A stretch of 64,000 bases of DNA from Halopenitus sp041821145 (GTDB lineage Archaea > Halobacteriota > Halobacteria > Halobacteriales > Haloferacaceae): assembly GCF_041821145.1 (NCBI RefSeq), contig NZ_JBGUBC010000003.1, forward strand, positions 124,001 through 188,000. Reading direction: 5' to 3'. The position numbers and the translations under genes are program-made. Of the stretch, positions 50,844 through 59,829 are shown in pieces. Position 1 is the stretch's first letter. Every line of letters begins with the position of its first letter. A model generated the notes under the pieces. It was given only the letters and a program-made list of their open reading frames with translations, was not told the DNA's origin and did no database searches.

Positions 50844-52484
50844 CTAAAGTCCCTCTCGACCGCTCCCGACGAGCAACACCACCATCGAGAGCCCCGAGAT
50901 GGCCAACAGCAGCAGCGCCGGAACGGCCGCATACTGGAAGTAGGCGGCCTCCTGTGCGCGCCATATCTGAGTGACGATCGTTTCGAATCCCGTCGGTCGA
51001 AGGATGAGCGTCACGGGGAGCTCCTTCATCGTCGTCAAGAAGACGAGTGCCGCCCCGGCCGTGACGCTTGGAGCGATGAGCCTGATCGTGACGCGTCGGA
51101 ACGCCCCGCCGGGGGTCTCCCCGAGCGTTCGTGCGGCCTCGACGAGCGTCGGATCGACGCCAAGAACGCCGGATCTGAGGGTACCAACGGCCTGTGGAGC
51201 GAACCGAACGACGTACGCGAAGACCAAAAGCGGGATCGTCTGATATATCTTCGGCGAACGCGGGATGTCGAGGGACTCGTATCCGGCCCCGAAGTAGACG
51301 AGCGCGAGCGCGAGAACGATCCCCGGGACCGCGAACCCAACGTAGGTCGCACGCTCGAAAATGGTCGCAAGCACCGATTCGTGGCGCGCGGAGAAGTACG
51401 CGATCGGTAGTGCCGCCGCCGAGGCGGCGATGGCGGCGGCAAGCGCGACCGTCGCGGAGTTGAGCGCGAAGCTCCACTCGAAGGCCAACGAGGGACGACG
51501 GCCCGCCCCTCCGCTCGTGAGCCACAGGAGGAGGATCCACACCGGGACCACGAGCGCAACGACGGAGACGATCCCCGGAAGCAGCGTGGCGGGCCAGCGC
51601 CAGACGCCGAGGTCGACGCGCATCTCGCCGCCCGATCTCCCCGTTCCCCCTTCGACCGTCCGGTCCGTGCGGATCCACTGTTCGAGCGCCAATACCAACA
51701 GCACGACTCCGAGCAGTTGGAGGGACAAAAGCGCCGCGTACTCCTGGCCAAAGGAGTTGTACTCGACGTAGATCTGCTGGGTGAACACGGCGACGCGCAT
51801 GATCGCCGGCGTTCCGAAATCCGAGATCGCATACAGCGCCGACAGCAGTCCTCCCGCGGCCACGGCCGGTCGGATGTGCGGTACCGTCACGCGTTTGAAC
51901 GTCTCCCACCGTGTGTGGTTGAGCGTCCGTGCGGCCTCGATGAGCGTGATGTCGAGTGATAACAGTGCCGCTCGTGTCGTCAGGTACACGTACGGGTAGG
52001 TGTACAGCGAGATCACGATCACTGCGCCGCCCAACCCGTATATCTCCGGAATCCGTTCGATCCCCAGCGGCGACAGGAGGTCGTGAAACTCGCCGCGGGG
52101 ACCGAACGCCGAGACGAACGAGAACGCGCCGACGTAACTGGGAACCACGAGCGGGAGCGCCGCGACGATCGTCCAGAACCGTCTGAAGGGAAGGTTCGTT
52201 CGGGTGGTGAGATACGCCAGTGGAATGCCGATCACCATGGAGGCGACCGTGACACCGACCATTAATCCGACGCTGTTTGCAAGCACCTCGAGGGTCCGCC
52301 AGCGAACCACGAGATCACGTGCCCGCGACGGATCCACCGTCGCGGCCTCGATCACGAGCCAACTCAGCGGCAGCACCATCGCGGCGGCGATCCCCGCACA
52401 CAGAAGCGTCAACCCGAGCGGCGGACGCTCCTCGCGCTCGAGCGCCCTCCGGACGGTTCGAACGACCGATCGGATATCTCCCAT
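50844..52484 (-). CDS. Iron(III)-type ABC transporter permease (FbpB-like)
   Basis: 546 residues from MGDIRSVVRTVRR. It has about 12 membrane helices in two duplicated halves, each with an EAA motif for the ATPase (EAARTLNHTRWETFKRVTVPH and EAARTLGETPGGAFRRVTIRL). This double-permease layout is typical of iron(III) and thiamine transporters. A Shine-Dalgarno (GGAGGAC) precedes the ATG. No binding protein or ATPase gene is next to it. A DtxR-like palindrome (52528-52547) lies in its divergent promoter, which supports iron uptake. Confidence 0.88.
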   Translation of the reverse strand: MGDIRSVVRTVRRALEREERPPLGLTLLCAGIAAAMVLPLSWLVIEAATVDPSRARDLVVRWRTLEVLANSVGLMVGVTVASMVIGIPLAYLTTRTNLPFRRFWTIVAALPLVVPSYVGAFSFVSAFGPRGEFHDLLSPLGIERIPEIYGLGGAVIVISLYTYPYVYLTTRAALLSLDITLIEAARTLNHTRWETFKRVTVPHIRPAVAAGGLLSALYAISDFGTPAIMRVAVFTQQIYVEYNSFGQEYAALLSLQLLGVVLLVLALEQWIRTDRTVEGGTGRSGGEMRVDLGVWRWPATLLPGIVSVVALVVPVWILLLWLTSGGAGRRPSLAFEWSFALNSATVALAAAIAASAAALPIAYFSARHESVLATIFERATYVGFAVPGIVLALALVYFGAGYESLDIPRSPKIYQTIPLLVFAYVVRFAPQAVGTLRSGVLGVDPTLVEAARTLGETPGGAFRRVTIRLIAPSVTAGAALVFLTTMKELPVTLILRPTGFETIVTQIWRAQEAAYFQYAAVPALLLLAISGLSMVVLLVGSGREGL

Positions 52485-52522
52485 CGATGTCCTCCGTGTA
52501 TAAGCGGAGCCACTCCAACGGC

Positions 52523-52529
52523 TATAAGG
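52523..52529. promoter_or_regulatory. Shared TATA region of the divergent promoters
   Basis: TATAAGG lies 26 bases before the plus-strand ATG at 52552 (leaderless GMC-operon start), and its complement, read on the minus strand, is about 42 bases before the permease ATG at 52484, giving a 16-base leader with a Shine-Dalgarno. One AT-rich block may thus serve both directions. Confidence 0.5.
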
Positions 52530-52547
52530 ATTAGGTTTGCCTAATCC
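52528..52547. promoter_or_regulatory. DtxR-family (iron) operator-like palindrome
   Basis: GGATTAGGTTTGCCTAATCC is a perfect 8-bp inverted repeat with a 4-base spacer. It contains the TTAGG/CCTAA half-sites of haloarchaeal DtxR-type iron regulators and lies between the TATA block and the start codon at 52552. A bound repressor would block both divergent promoters. Confidence 0.7.
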
Positions 52548-52551
52548 GGAC

Positions 52552-53127
52552 ATGCAGCTTTCGAGACGCGACGCGATCGCCGCTCTCGCGGCGATCGGCG
52601 CCGGCGGTGCCGCAGCCGGGGGGGCCGCCCGCCTTCGCAGCGATCGGGATGGAGGCGATGACGGCGACATCCCCAAAAACGCGACGGTCGATTCCGATCC
52701 CTCCTTCGACGACGCGGAACTCGCCGACGCGTTCGTCGCCGTCGCCGAAGTCGTCTATCCCTCGGAAGTAACCGGTCTCGAGGAGTTCGTCCGGTCGTTC
52801 CTCGGTGGCCGGCTCGATCGCGGATCCCACGCCGAGCCGCTCCGGGCGACCGCGAGCCAACTCGATCGACGCGCCGAGGAGTGGTACGACGATCGGATCG
52901 TGGCGCTTCCCGTCGCCGACCGTGACCGGCTCCTTCGTGAAGTTGGTGCCGATACGGCCGATGAGGTCCCCGACGGAACGCTCGCCGAGCGGGTCCGGTA
53001 TTACGTCGTTAACGAGTTGTTGCTCGCCCTCTATGCCTCCCCGACGGGAGGAGAGCTCGTCGGCATCGAGAACCCGCAGGGCCACCCGGGTGGACGCGAC
53101 ACGTATCAGCGAGGGCCGAATCGATGA
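52552..53127 (+). CDS. Gluconate 2-dehydrogenase subunit 3-like protein (Tat signal)
   Basis: 191 residues from MQLSRRDAIAALAAIGAGGAAAGG, a twin-arginine signal. The mature part (LADAFVAVAEVVYPSEVTGLEEFV.. and VRYYVVNELLLALYASPTGGELVGIENPQGHPGG) matches the small gamma-type subunit of membrane gluconate dehydrogenases. It normally escorts the GMC flavoprotein through Tat. The GMC gene follows by 42 bases. Confidence 0.85.
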   Translation: MQLSRRDAIAALAAIGAGGAAAGGAARLRSDRDGGDDGDIPKNATVDSDPSFDDAELADAFVAVAEVVYPSEVTGLEEFVRSFLGGRLDRGSHAEPLRATASQLDRRAEEWYDDRIVALPVADRDRLLREVGADTADEVPDGTLAERVRYYVVNELLLALYASPTGGELVGIENPQGHPGGRDTYQRGPNR

Positions 53128-53169
53128 GCCGGAGGAGGTCGGATCCATGACCGAGGGGGGATCCAACCC

Positions 53170-54792
53170 ATGAGCCGACGGGAAGGATCCGGGAGCATGA
53201 ACGTCGACCGCACGCCGGTCGAGAACGCCGACGTCTGCGTCGTCGGTGCCGGCCCTGCCGGCGGCATCGTGGGCGAACGCCTTGCGGCGAGCGGTCACGA
53301 GGTCGTGATCCTGGATGCGGGTCCTCGCTTCGATTCGGGCGATCGGCTGGACCGGCAGGAGCGCGCGATCCGCCCGGCCTACGACCGCCCTGACGTGTGG
53401 GACGGGGATCCCGAACGCGACGCACACTCCGTCAGTGGCGAGCGGTTCTACCCACTCAATCACGCCCGCGTGAAGGGCGTCGGGGGCTCGACGCTCCACT
53501 GGCAGGGAATGGTGATGCGGCTTCACGAGGACGATTTCGCCGCGGCCAGCGAGCGGGGTGTCGGCGTCGATTGGCCGATCGACTACGCCGACCTCCGACC
53601 GTTCTACGCCGAGGCGGAACGCGAGATCGGGGTCGCGGGTGCAAGCGACAATCCGTATGCACCGCCCCGGGAGGAGCCGCACCCGATGCCGGCGTTTCCG
53701 CCCTCCTACAGCGACAGCCTGTTCGCGGAGGCCTGCGAGGAACTCGAGATCGATATGCATTCGGTTCCTAACGCACGAAATTCCGAGCCCTACGACGGCC
53801 GGAGCGGCTGTGTGGGCTACGGGACCTGTCAGCCGGTCTGTCCCTCCGGCGCGAAGTACGACGCGACCGTTCACGTCGAACGTGCGGAAGAACACGGTGC
53901 GACGATCATCGATCGGGCGACGGTCCAGCGTCTTGAGCACGGCCCGAACGGGGAAACGGTCGAGACGGCCGAGTACGTAACTCCGGATGGAACGGTCCAC
54001 CGACAGGGGGCGGACGCCTTCGTCGTGGCCTGCGGCGGCGTGGAGACGCCGCGGTTGCTGTTGCTCTCGGAGTCGAACGCCTACCCTGACGGGCTGGCGA
54101 ACACGAGCGGGCTCGTCGGGCGATTCTTCATGGATCACCTGTTTGCGGGGACCGGCGGCGTCCTCTCGGAGCCGACCCGCCAGAATCACGTCGGCTTCCT
54201 GACGAGCGAGTGTCACGGATTCTACGACGAGGCCGACGCGGAGACCGCGCCGTTCAAACTGGAGTTCTTCAACTACGGCGGTCCTTCGCCGGTTGAGATG
54301 GCGCTTTCGGGCGACCGATGGGGGGATGATCTGCTCGCTCACCTCCGTGAGGAGTACGGCAACCACGTCGGGATGGGAGCGCTCGTCGAACAGCTCCCCG
54401 ACAAGGACAGCTACGTCGGGCTCGATCGCGACCGCACCGACGCCTTCGGTAATCCGGTCCCCGACGTCCACTGGTCGGTCGATGACCGCGCCCTCGAGAC
54501 GATCGAACGGGTGAACGCGATCCAGGAGTCGATCCTCGAGGAATTAGGGGCGGAGATCACCTGGCAAGTCGATCGGGAGGATGCCGGTCCCGCCTATCAC
54601 CACATGGGGACGACTCGAATGGGCGAGAACCCGGACGAGAGCGTCGTGAACCCGCGGCTTCGGACCCACGATCTCCGGAACTGCTGGATCGTCGGCAGCA
54701 GCGTCTTTCCGACCGCCGGTGCGATGAACCCGACACTCACGATCGCGGCTCTGGCACTCAGGGCGGCCGAACACATTGCCGACGCGCTCTGA
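53170..54792 (+). CDS. GMC-family oxidoreductase (gluconate 2-dehydrogenase-like)
   Basis: 540 residues. The FAD Rossmann motif is VCVVGAGPAGGIVGERLA (about 18-35), the GMC signature is HARVKGVGGSTLHWQGMVMRL, and the C-terminal catalytic region YHHMGTTRMGENPDESVVNPRLR and GSSVFPTAGAMNPTLTIAALA are complete. A CxxxC-type CGYGTCQPVCPSGAKYDA loop is common in sugar-acid and gluconate dehydrogenases. It has no signal of its own and probably is exported with the subunit 3-like partner. Start at 53170 or the ATG nine codons later. Confidence 0.92.
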   Translation: MSRREGSGSMNVDRTPVENADVCVVGAGPAGGIVGERLAASGHEVVILDAGPRFDSGDRLDRQERAIRPAYDRPDVWDGDPERDAHSVSGERFYPLNHARVKGVGGSTLHWQGMVMRLHEDDFAAASERGVGVDWPIDYADLRPFYAEAEREIGVAGASDNPYAPPREEPHPMPAFPPSYSDSLFAEACEELEIDMHSVPNARNSEPYDGRSGCVGYGTCQPVCPSGAKYDATVHVERAEEHGATIIDRATVQRLEHGPNGETVETAEYVTPDGTVHRQGADAFVVACGGVETPRLLLLSESNAYPDGLANTSGLVGRFFMDHLFAGTGGVLSEPTRQNHVGFLTSECHGFYDEADAETAPFKLEFFNYGGPSPVEMALSGDRWGDDLLAHLREEYGNHVGMGALVEQLPDKDSYVGLDRDRTDAFGNPVPDVHWSVDDRALETIERVNAIQESILEELGAEITWQVDREDAGPAYHHMGTTRMGENPDESVVNPRLRTHDLRNCWIVGSSVFPTAGAMNPTLTIAALALRAAEHIADAL

Positions 54793-54822
54793 ATGATGCG
54801 GTGGATCGACTCCACCACGTTG

Positions 54823-54840
54823 TTTTAGGTGAACCTAAAA
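54823..54840. promoter_or_regulatory. Second DtxR-family operator-like palindrome
   Basis: TTTTAGGTGAACCTAAAA is a perfect 7-bp inverted repeat with a 4-base spacer and the same TAGG/CCTA half-sites as at 52528. It overlaps the likely TATA region of the glycosyltransferase, 33 bases before its ATG. Confidence 0.7.
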
Positions 54841-54872
54841 ACATAAGTCGCTCCGGAAACGAGAGGTATCCA

Positions 54873-55745
54873 ATGAGCCAGTCAATCGAGACTGACGTCG
54901 AGAACGTCGAGAGCGCTCCCGCTGTCGCCGTCGATTCGGATGTCGCCGCCGACTCAGACGTCGTCGCCGATTCGGACGCTCCGGTCGACACAACGCGATC
55001 GGCGGACGTGGACGCCGAAAATGACGCGACTGCGGACGACGAACCCGCCGACGAGGGTGACCGCTACACGTTCGACGACCTCAGCGTCGTCATGGGCACC
55101 TACAACGAGGAAGAGGCGATCGAGACGGTCCTCTCGGACATCGAGCGCGTCACGGACGGGCGGGCCGAGGTCGTCTGCGTCGACGGATCCTCGGACCGAA
55201 CTCCCGAGATCGCCCGGGAACACGGTGCCCGGGTAATCGATCAGGAACCACAGGGGTACGGCGTGGCGGTCCGTGAGGCGATCCTCACGCCCGATCGACC
55301 GGTCGTTATCACGACCGACTGTGACGACACCTATCCGATGGATCGGATCCCCGAGTTTCTCGCGACCATCAACGAGGGATACGACGTCGTCAGCGGTGAT
55401 CGACTCTATCACGGGGCCGCGACGATGCCGACGTTCAATCGATTCGGGAACCACGCCTTCGCCGCGATCGCGAGCCTACTGATGGGAACGCGCGTTCATG
55501 ACACCACCACCGGCATGCGCGCGTATCGTCGCGAGGTCGTCGAATCGATCGACTGGACCGAGAACACCGGCCTCTCGGCGGAGCTTCTGGTCCGGCCGCT
55601 ACTGCGCGGATACGATGTCCGCGAGATCCCGATCGCCTACGGCGAGCGCGCCGGCGAGACCAAACTCGATCCGCTCCGGGGCGGCGCCGCGATCGCGAAG
55701 TCGATCGTGACCGTCTGTCTCGAGGAGCGACTTCGCTCGCTTTAA
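54873..55745 (+). CDS. Family 2 glycosyltransferase with acidic leader
   Basis: 290 residues from MSQSIETDVENVESA with a GAGAGGT Shine-Dalgarno. The first 65 residues are acidic and unstructured (Asp/Ala/Ser-Val repeats). The GT2 domain follows: DLSVVMGTYNEEEAIETVL, the DxD-like TTDCDDTYPMDRIP, and a typical C-terminal FNRFGNHAFAAIASLLMG..VHDTTTGMRAYRREV. It resembles dolichol-phosphate mannosyltransferases without membrane helices. The DtxR-like palindrome just before it suggests iron-responsive control. Confidence 0.9.
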   Translation: MSQSIETDVENVESAPAVAVDSDVAADSDVVADSDAPVDTTRSADVDAENDATADDEPADEGDRYTFDDLSVVMGTYNEEEAIETVLSDIERVTDGRAEVVCVDGSSDRTPEIAREHGARVIDQEPQGYGVAVREAILTPDRPVVITTDCDDTYPMDRIPEFLATINEGYDVVSGDRLYHGAATMPTFNRFGNHAFAAIASLLMGTRVHDTTTGMRAYRREVVESIDWTENTGLSAELLVRPLLRGYDVREIPIAYGERAGETKLDPLRGGAAIAKSIVTVCLEERLRSL

Positions 55746-55748
55746 CCT

Positions 55749-55808
55749 CGAGCGCTTTGCCCTGCTTTCGAGATCTCTCCTCTGCTTTGCGAGCGCTTTG
55801 TCCTGCTT
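55749..55808. repeat. Direct repeat between convergent genes
   Basis: CGAGCGCTTTGCCCTGCTT (55749-55767) recurs with one change at 55790-55808 (T for C). It lies between the stops of the glycosyltransferase and the DgoD-like gene, followed by a T-run CGTTTTTCC. It may be part of a bidirectional terminator region. Confidence 0.5.
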
Positions 55809-55829
55809 CGATCGTTTTTCCGACGGTTC

Positions 55830-56984
55830 TCACCACTCGGCGACGCTGCCGTCCGCGTGTCGCCAGACCGGACCATGCCAGTCGACGTCGAGTTCGGCTT
55901 GCTCGCGCACGAATGCCTCGTCGATGTCGATCCCGAGCCCGGGTTCCTCCGGGATCGAGACGTAGCCGTCCTCGTAGTCGAAGACGTCCGGGTTTGCGAG
56001 GTAATCGAGCACGTCCGAGGTCTCGTTGTAGTGGATGTTCATGCTCTGCTCCTGGATGAGCGCGTTCGGCGAACACGCATCGACCTGGATACAGGAGGCG
56101 AGTGCGATCGGCCCGAGCGGACAGTGGGGGGCGATCGCGACGTCGTAGGCCTCGGCCATGCTCGCGATCTTCTTCACCTCCGTGATGCCACCGGCGTGGG
56201 ACAGATCCGGCTGGATCACGTCCACGGAGCCGTCCTCGAATATCTCCTTGAAGTCCCACCGCGAGAACATCCGCTCGCCGGTCGCGATCGGGATCGTCGT
56301 GTGGGCGGCGACGTTCCCGAGCGCGTCGTTGTGTTCGGGGAGGACCGGCTCCTCGATGAACATCGGTTCGTAGGGCTCAAGCGCCTTTGCGAGGCGTTTT
56401 GCCATCGGTTTGCTCACTCGACCGTGGAAGTCGACGCCGATATCGACCTCCTCGCCGACCGCCTCACGGACCTCCTTCAGCCGGTCGACCGCCTGCTGTA
56501 CGGTTGCGGGATCGTCGACGCGCTCCATCTCCTCGGTCGCGTTCATCTTGAGCGCAGTGAATCCCGCATCCACCCGCTTTTTCGCCTCCTCTGCGACCGC
56601 CGACGGGCGGTCACCGCCGATCCACTGATAGACCCGGATCCGATCGCGGGCCTTGCCGCCGAGTAACTCGTGGACCGGCGCCCCGAACCGCTTGCCTTTG
56701 ATGTCCCAAAGCGCCTGGTCGACACCGGCGATCGCGGACATCAGGACCGGTCCCCCTCGATAGAATCCGCCGCGATACATCGTCTGCCAGTGGTCCTCGA
56801 TCGGGCTTGCGGGCTTGCCGAGGAGGTAGGTGTCCAGTAACTCCTCGACGGCGGCCTTCACCGTGTGGGATCGTCCCTCGACGACCGGTTCACCCCAGCC
56901 GACGAGCCCGTCGGCAGTCTCGACGCGCAAGAACAGCCAGCGTGGCGGTACCTCGAAGAGTTCGTAATCGACTATGTCGCTCAT
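55830..56984 (-). CDS. Galactonate dehydratase-like enolase-superfamily enzyme
   Basis: 384 residues from MSDIVDYELFEVPPRWLFL. The family-defining MYRGGFYRGGPVLMSAIAGVDQALWDIKGK and GVDFHGRVSKPMAKRLA (first metal Asp), FIEEPVLPEHNDAL (second metal Glu) and TGERMFSRWDFKEIFEDG (third, plus catalytic His further on) are all present. It matches the DgoD subgroup of the mandelate racemase family, which dehydrates D-galactonate or related acids to a 2-keto-3-deoxy acid. No KDG kinase or aldolase is adjacent in the window. Confidence 0.9.
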   Translation of the reverse strand: MSDIVDYELFEVPPRWLFLRVETADGLVGWGEPVVEGRSHTVKAAVEELLDTYLLGKPASPIEDHWQTMYRGGFYRGGPVLMSAIAGVDQALWDIKGKRFGAPVHELLGGKARDRIRVYQWIGGDRPSAVAEEAKKRVDAGFTALKMNATEEMERVDDPATVQQAVDRLKEVREAVGEEVDIGVDFHGRVSKPMAKRLAKALEPYEPMFIEEPVLPEHNDALGNVAAHTTIPIATGERMFSRWDFKEIFEDGSVDVIQPDLSHAGGITEVKKIASMAEAYDVAIAPHCPLGPIALASCIQVDACSPNALIQEQSMNIHYNETSDVLDYLANPDVFDYEDGYVSIPEEPGLGIDIDEAFVREQAELDVDWHGPVWRHADGSVAEW

Positions 56985-57100
56985 CAATGCTCGCTCGCCG
57001 GTTCGATAGCCCTGGGGATAGCTCTTTGGACACCCCCCGGATCGACTGACGTCTCCTCTCGATCCAAAGTGATTTCCCCACCCTCCGGAATGATCGCCGC

Positions 57101-57904
57101 ATGAGCCTACCCGACATCGGAATCGGAACCTGGCAAAATGCCGAACCGGATACGTGTGTAGAAAGCGTTCAAACGGCCCTCGAGATGGGATATCGTCACG
57201 TCGACACCGCACAGGCGTACGGTAACGAGGCCGCGGTCGGCGAAGGGATCGCCACCGCGGATGTTCCACGCGAGGAGATCGTCCTCGCGACCAAGATCCA
57301 CCCGGAAGAGACCGGAGTCGCCTACGACGAAGTCCTAGAGGCAACCCAGGACAGCCTTGACCGGCTCGGCGTCGACACCATCGATCTCCTGTACGTCCAC
57401 TGGCCGACCGGGAACTACGACGCCGAAGAGACCCTTCCGGCCTTCGACGAACTCGTCGATCGAGGAGCGATCGACCACGTCGGCGTCAGTAACTTCGACG
57501 TCGATCTCCTCGATGAGGCACGCGAGCACCTCGATGCGGATCTGTTCGCCCACCAAGTCGAGATGCATCCGTTCCTCCAGCAGGCGGATCTCCTCGAGCA
57601 CGCACAAACACATGAGTACGATCTGGTCGCCTACTCGCCGCTTGCTCGCGGTCGCGTCCTCGAACACCCCGAGATCGAGTCGATCGCCGACAAACACGGC
57701 GTCAGCGAGGCGCAGGTCTCACTCGCGTGGCTTCTCTCGAAGGACCGCGTTCGCGTTATCCCGAAGGCCACGAGCGAGGCGCACATCCGTGACAACTTCG
57801 AGGCGCTCGATCTCGAACTCGATCCCGAGGACGTGGCGGCGATCGACGCGATCGACCGCTCCGAGCGATTCGTCGAGCGCGCGGGCGCCCCCTGGCTCGC
57901 GTAA
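57101..57904 (+). CDS. Aldo/keto reductase
   Basis: 267 residues. The catalytic tetrad is visible: D of YRHVDTAQAYGNE, Y of that same block (AYGNE), K of LATKIHPEE and H of LYVHWPTG. The C-terminal KATSEAHIRDNFEALDLELD motif binds NADPH. It reduces aldehydes or ketones and lies among sugar-acid genes. The start MSLPDIGIGTWQ fits the family. Confidence 0.92.
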   Translation: MSLPDIGIGTWQNAEPDTCVESVQTALEMGYRHVDTAQAYGNEAAVGEGIATADVPREEIVLATKIHPEETGVAYDEVLEATQDSLDRLGVDTIDLLYVHWPTGNYDAEETLPAFDELVDRGAIDHVGVSNFDVDLLDEAREHLDADLFAHQVEMHPFLQQADLLEHAQTHEYDLVAYSPLARGRVLEHPEIESIADKHGVSEAQVSLAWLLSKDRVRVIPKATSEAHIRDNFEALDLELDPEDVAAIDAIDRSERFVERAGAPWLA

Positions 57905-57956
57905 ACCGCCTCGAAAGACTTCGTCTTTCGGTGGCTTTGATGGGGACTCCCGGCAA

Positions 57957-58561
57957 TCAGTCCCCGGCAATAGGCCGGTGACTCTCGCCGTTCACCGTCC
58001 CACCAGTTATACGCATGTCTACTTGTGCGTCTCCGCCCCCCGACCTGGGCGAGGAACGGAGTCTGTGACGTCGCTTTCGGGCGTAGCGTAGCCCGATACT
58101 CTTCGCCGCGTTGTAGTCCGCGTTCACTTCGTACCCGCATTCACACAACAGAACTGTTCTCCGTGGCGATTGTCGTCGTGCGTGAACCCGCAGTCCGTCC
58201 GAGAACAGCGGTGGGACGTGTGGTTCGGCGCGGCGTGCTTCACAGAGACACCGCGTTCTGGGGCTTTGTAGGAGACGCACTCGAACAGGCGTCGGAACGC
58301 CCAGACGTGGTGCCACTTCGCGTGTGGAAGTCGCTCATGAATGTCGGTTAAGTCCTCGAACACGATACCGTCGCAGTCGTGTTCGGCGGCTTCCGAGACG
58401 ATCTCGTTGGCGACGGTGTGGATGTATTGCTTCCGCCACGCTTTGCCGTCCCCGAACGGTGGCCTCACTCGCGAGGAACCAGGGCTTTTGATACCGGGTG
58501 AGAGGCAGGATGCGATCCGGACGGGGTGAACGGCGTGCTCCTCGTTCGTCTCTGGAATCAT
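57957..58561 (-). pseudogene. IS200/IS605-type TnpB remnant, frameshifted
   Basis: A broken TnpB (IS1341-like). From the ATG at 58561 the frame encodes AWRKQYIHTVANEIVSEA, the RuvC-II Glu block DGIVFEDLTDI, and SHRCSRTDCGFTHDDNRHGEQFCC, then stops at 58124 after a frameshift. The neighbouring frame continues with CECGYEVNADYNAAKSIGLRY (second zinc knuckle and RuvC-III Asp) to 57957. The first half, with RuvC-I and the wedge/REC part, is missing. It cannot make a working nuclease. The end after the stop may keep part of the guide-RNA region. Confidence 0.85.
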
Positions 58562-58609
58562 GCGAACGTGGAATGACTTGCGGGACCTCCAAGCGGCGTT
58601 CCGGTCGCT

Positions 58610-59767
58610 TCAAAGCAGCCGATCGGCGATAACGTCCTTCTGGATCTCGCTCGTTCCCTCGTAAATCTTCGTTATGCGGGCGTCACGGTAGTAGCGCTCG
58701 ACGGGGAAGTCGGAGACGAAGCCAGCACCGCCGTGGACCTGGATGGCGTCGTCAGTCACCTCGACGGCCCGTTCGCTGGCAAACAGTTTGGCGATGCTTG
58801 CCAGTTGCGTCGCACGGTCATCGCCGTGCTCGACGGCCGCCGCCGCGCGGTAAAGCATGGCGCGGGCGACTTCGACGTTGGTGGCCATCTCCGCTATCAT
58901 ATGCTGGACGGCCTGGAAATCGGCGATCGGCTGGTCGAACTGTTCGCGTTCTTGAGCGTACTCGATGGCGGCGTCGAGTGCTGCCTGCATCGTCCCGACC
59001 GCCTGGGCGGCCACGGTGATGCGCCCGTCCTCGAGTGACTCCATGAAGTAGTAGAACGCCTGGTTCTCCTCTCCGATGAGATGATCCTCGGGGACACGGA
59101 CGTCGTCGAATATCATCTCCGCGAGATCGGCCGCATGGATGCCCAGTTTGTTATCGATGGGATCGGCCCGAACACCCTCGCGGTCCGTCGGGACGAGGAA
59201 CGCGCTGATTCCTCGGTGGCCAGCGTCCGGATCGGTCTTTGCGAAGACGACGACCACGTCGGCGACGTTGCCGTTGGAGATCCACATCTTGTTCCCGTTG
59301 ATAATCCACTCGTCGCCGTCCTTTTCGGCACGCGCCTCGATGCCTGCGACGTCCGACCCGTGAGCGGGTTCGCTCACGGCGATTGCGTCGTGTGCTTCGG
59401 CGTCGACGATCTTCGAGAGCCACTCCTCCCGCATCCACTCGTCCCCGTATTCGGTCAGCAGGTAGACGTTCGTGGAGAACCCGTTGTTGCCGATGGCACA
59501 TCCGATGCCGGGATCCGCACGCCAGAGTTCCTCGGTGACGATGGCTGCCGAGAGCGTGTCCATGCCCGCGCCGCCGTACTCGATGGGGACCGTCGGTGCG
59601 ACCAGATCGTACTGAGCGGCCTGATCGATTATGTCGAACGGGTACGCGTGGCTCTCGTCGTATTCGTGGGCGACCGGTTCGATCTCGTTTTCACCGAACT
59701 CGCGAACCATCTGCCGGATCGCTCGTTGCTCCTCGCTGAGAAGTTCCCCACCGGGTTGTGAGCTCAT
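58610..59767 (-). CDS. Acyl-CoA dehydrogenase
   Basis: 385 residues from MSSQPGGELLSEEQRAIRQMV. The signatures ITEGI-like AVSEPAHGSDVAGIEARAEKDGDEWIINGNKMWISNG and QVHGGAGFVSDFPVERYYRDARITKIYEGTSEIQ are complete; the catalytic Glu lies in the IYEGTSE block, as in short-chain acyl-CoA dehydrogenases. It catalyses the first step of beta-oxidation or branched-chain acid breakdown with FAD. Confidence 0.94.
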   Translation of the reverse strand: MSSQPGGELLSEEQRAIRQMVREFGENEIEPVAHEYDESHAYPFDIIDQAAQYDLVAPTVPIEYGGAGMDTLSAAIVTEELWRADPGIGCAIGNNGFSTNVYLLTEYGDEWMREEWLSKIVDAEAHDAIAVSEPAHGSDVAGIEARAEKDGDEWIINGNKMWISNGNVADVVVVFAKTDPDAGHRGISAFLVPTDREGVRADPIDNKLGIHAADLAEMIFDDVRVPEDHLIGEENQAFYYFMESLEDGRITVAAQAVGTMQAALDAAIEYAQEREQFDQPIADFQAVQHMIAEMATNVEVARAMLYRAAAAVEHGDDRATQLASIAKLFASERAVEVTDDAIQVHGGAGFVSDFPVERYYRDARITKIYEGTSEIQKDVIADRLL

Positions 59768-59829
59768 ACCGTACACGAACGTGGGTGAGTACAAAAAACG
59801 TTTCTCGGATCCGTTCCGCGACGATATCG

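Noticed and set aside
50844..52484. A complete iron ABC transporter operon
   Set aside because: Only the double permease is present; no substrate-binding protein or ATPase gene lies on either side.
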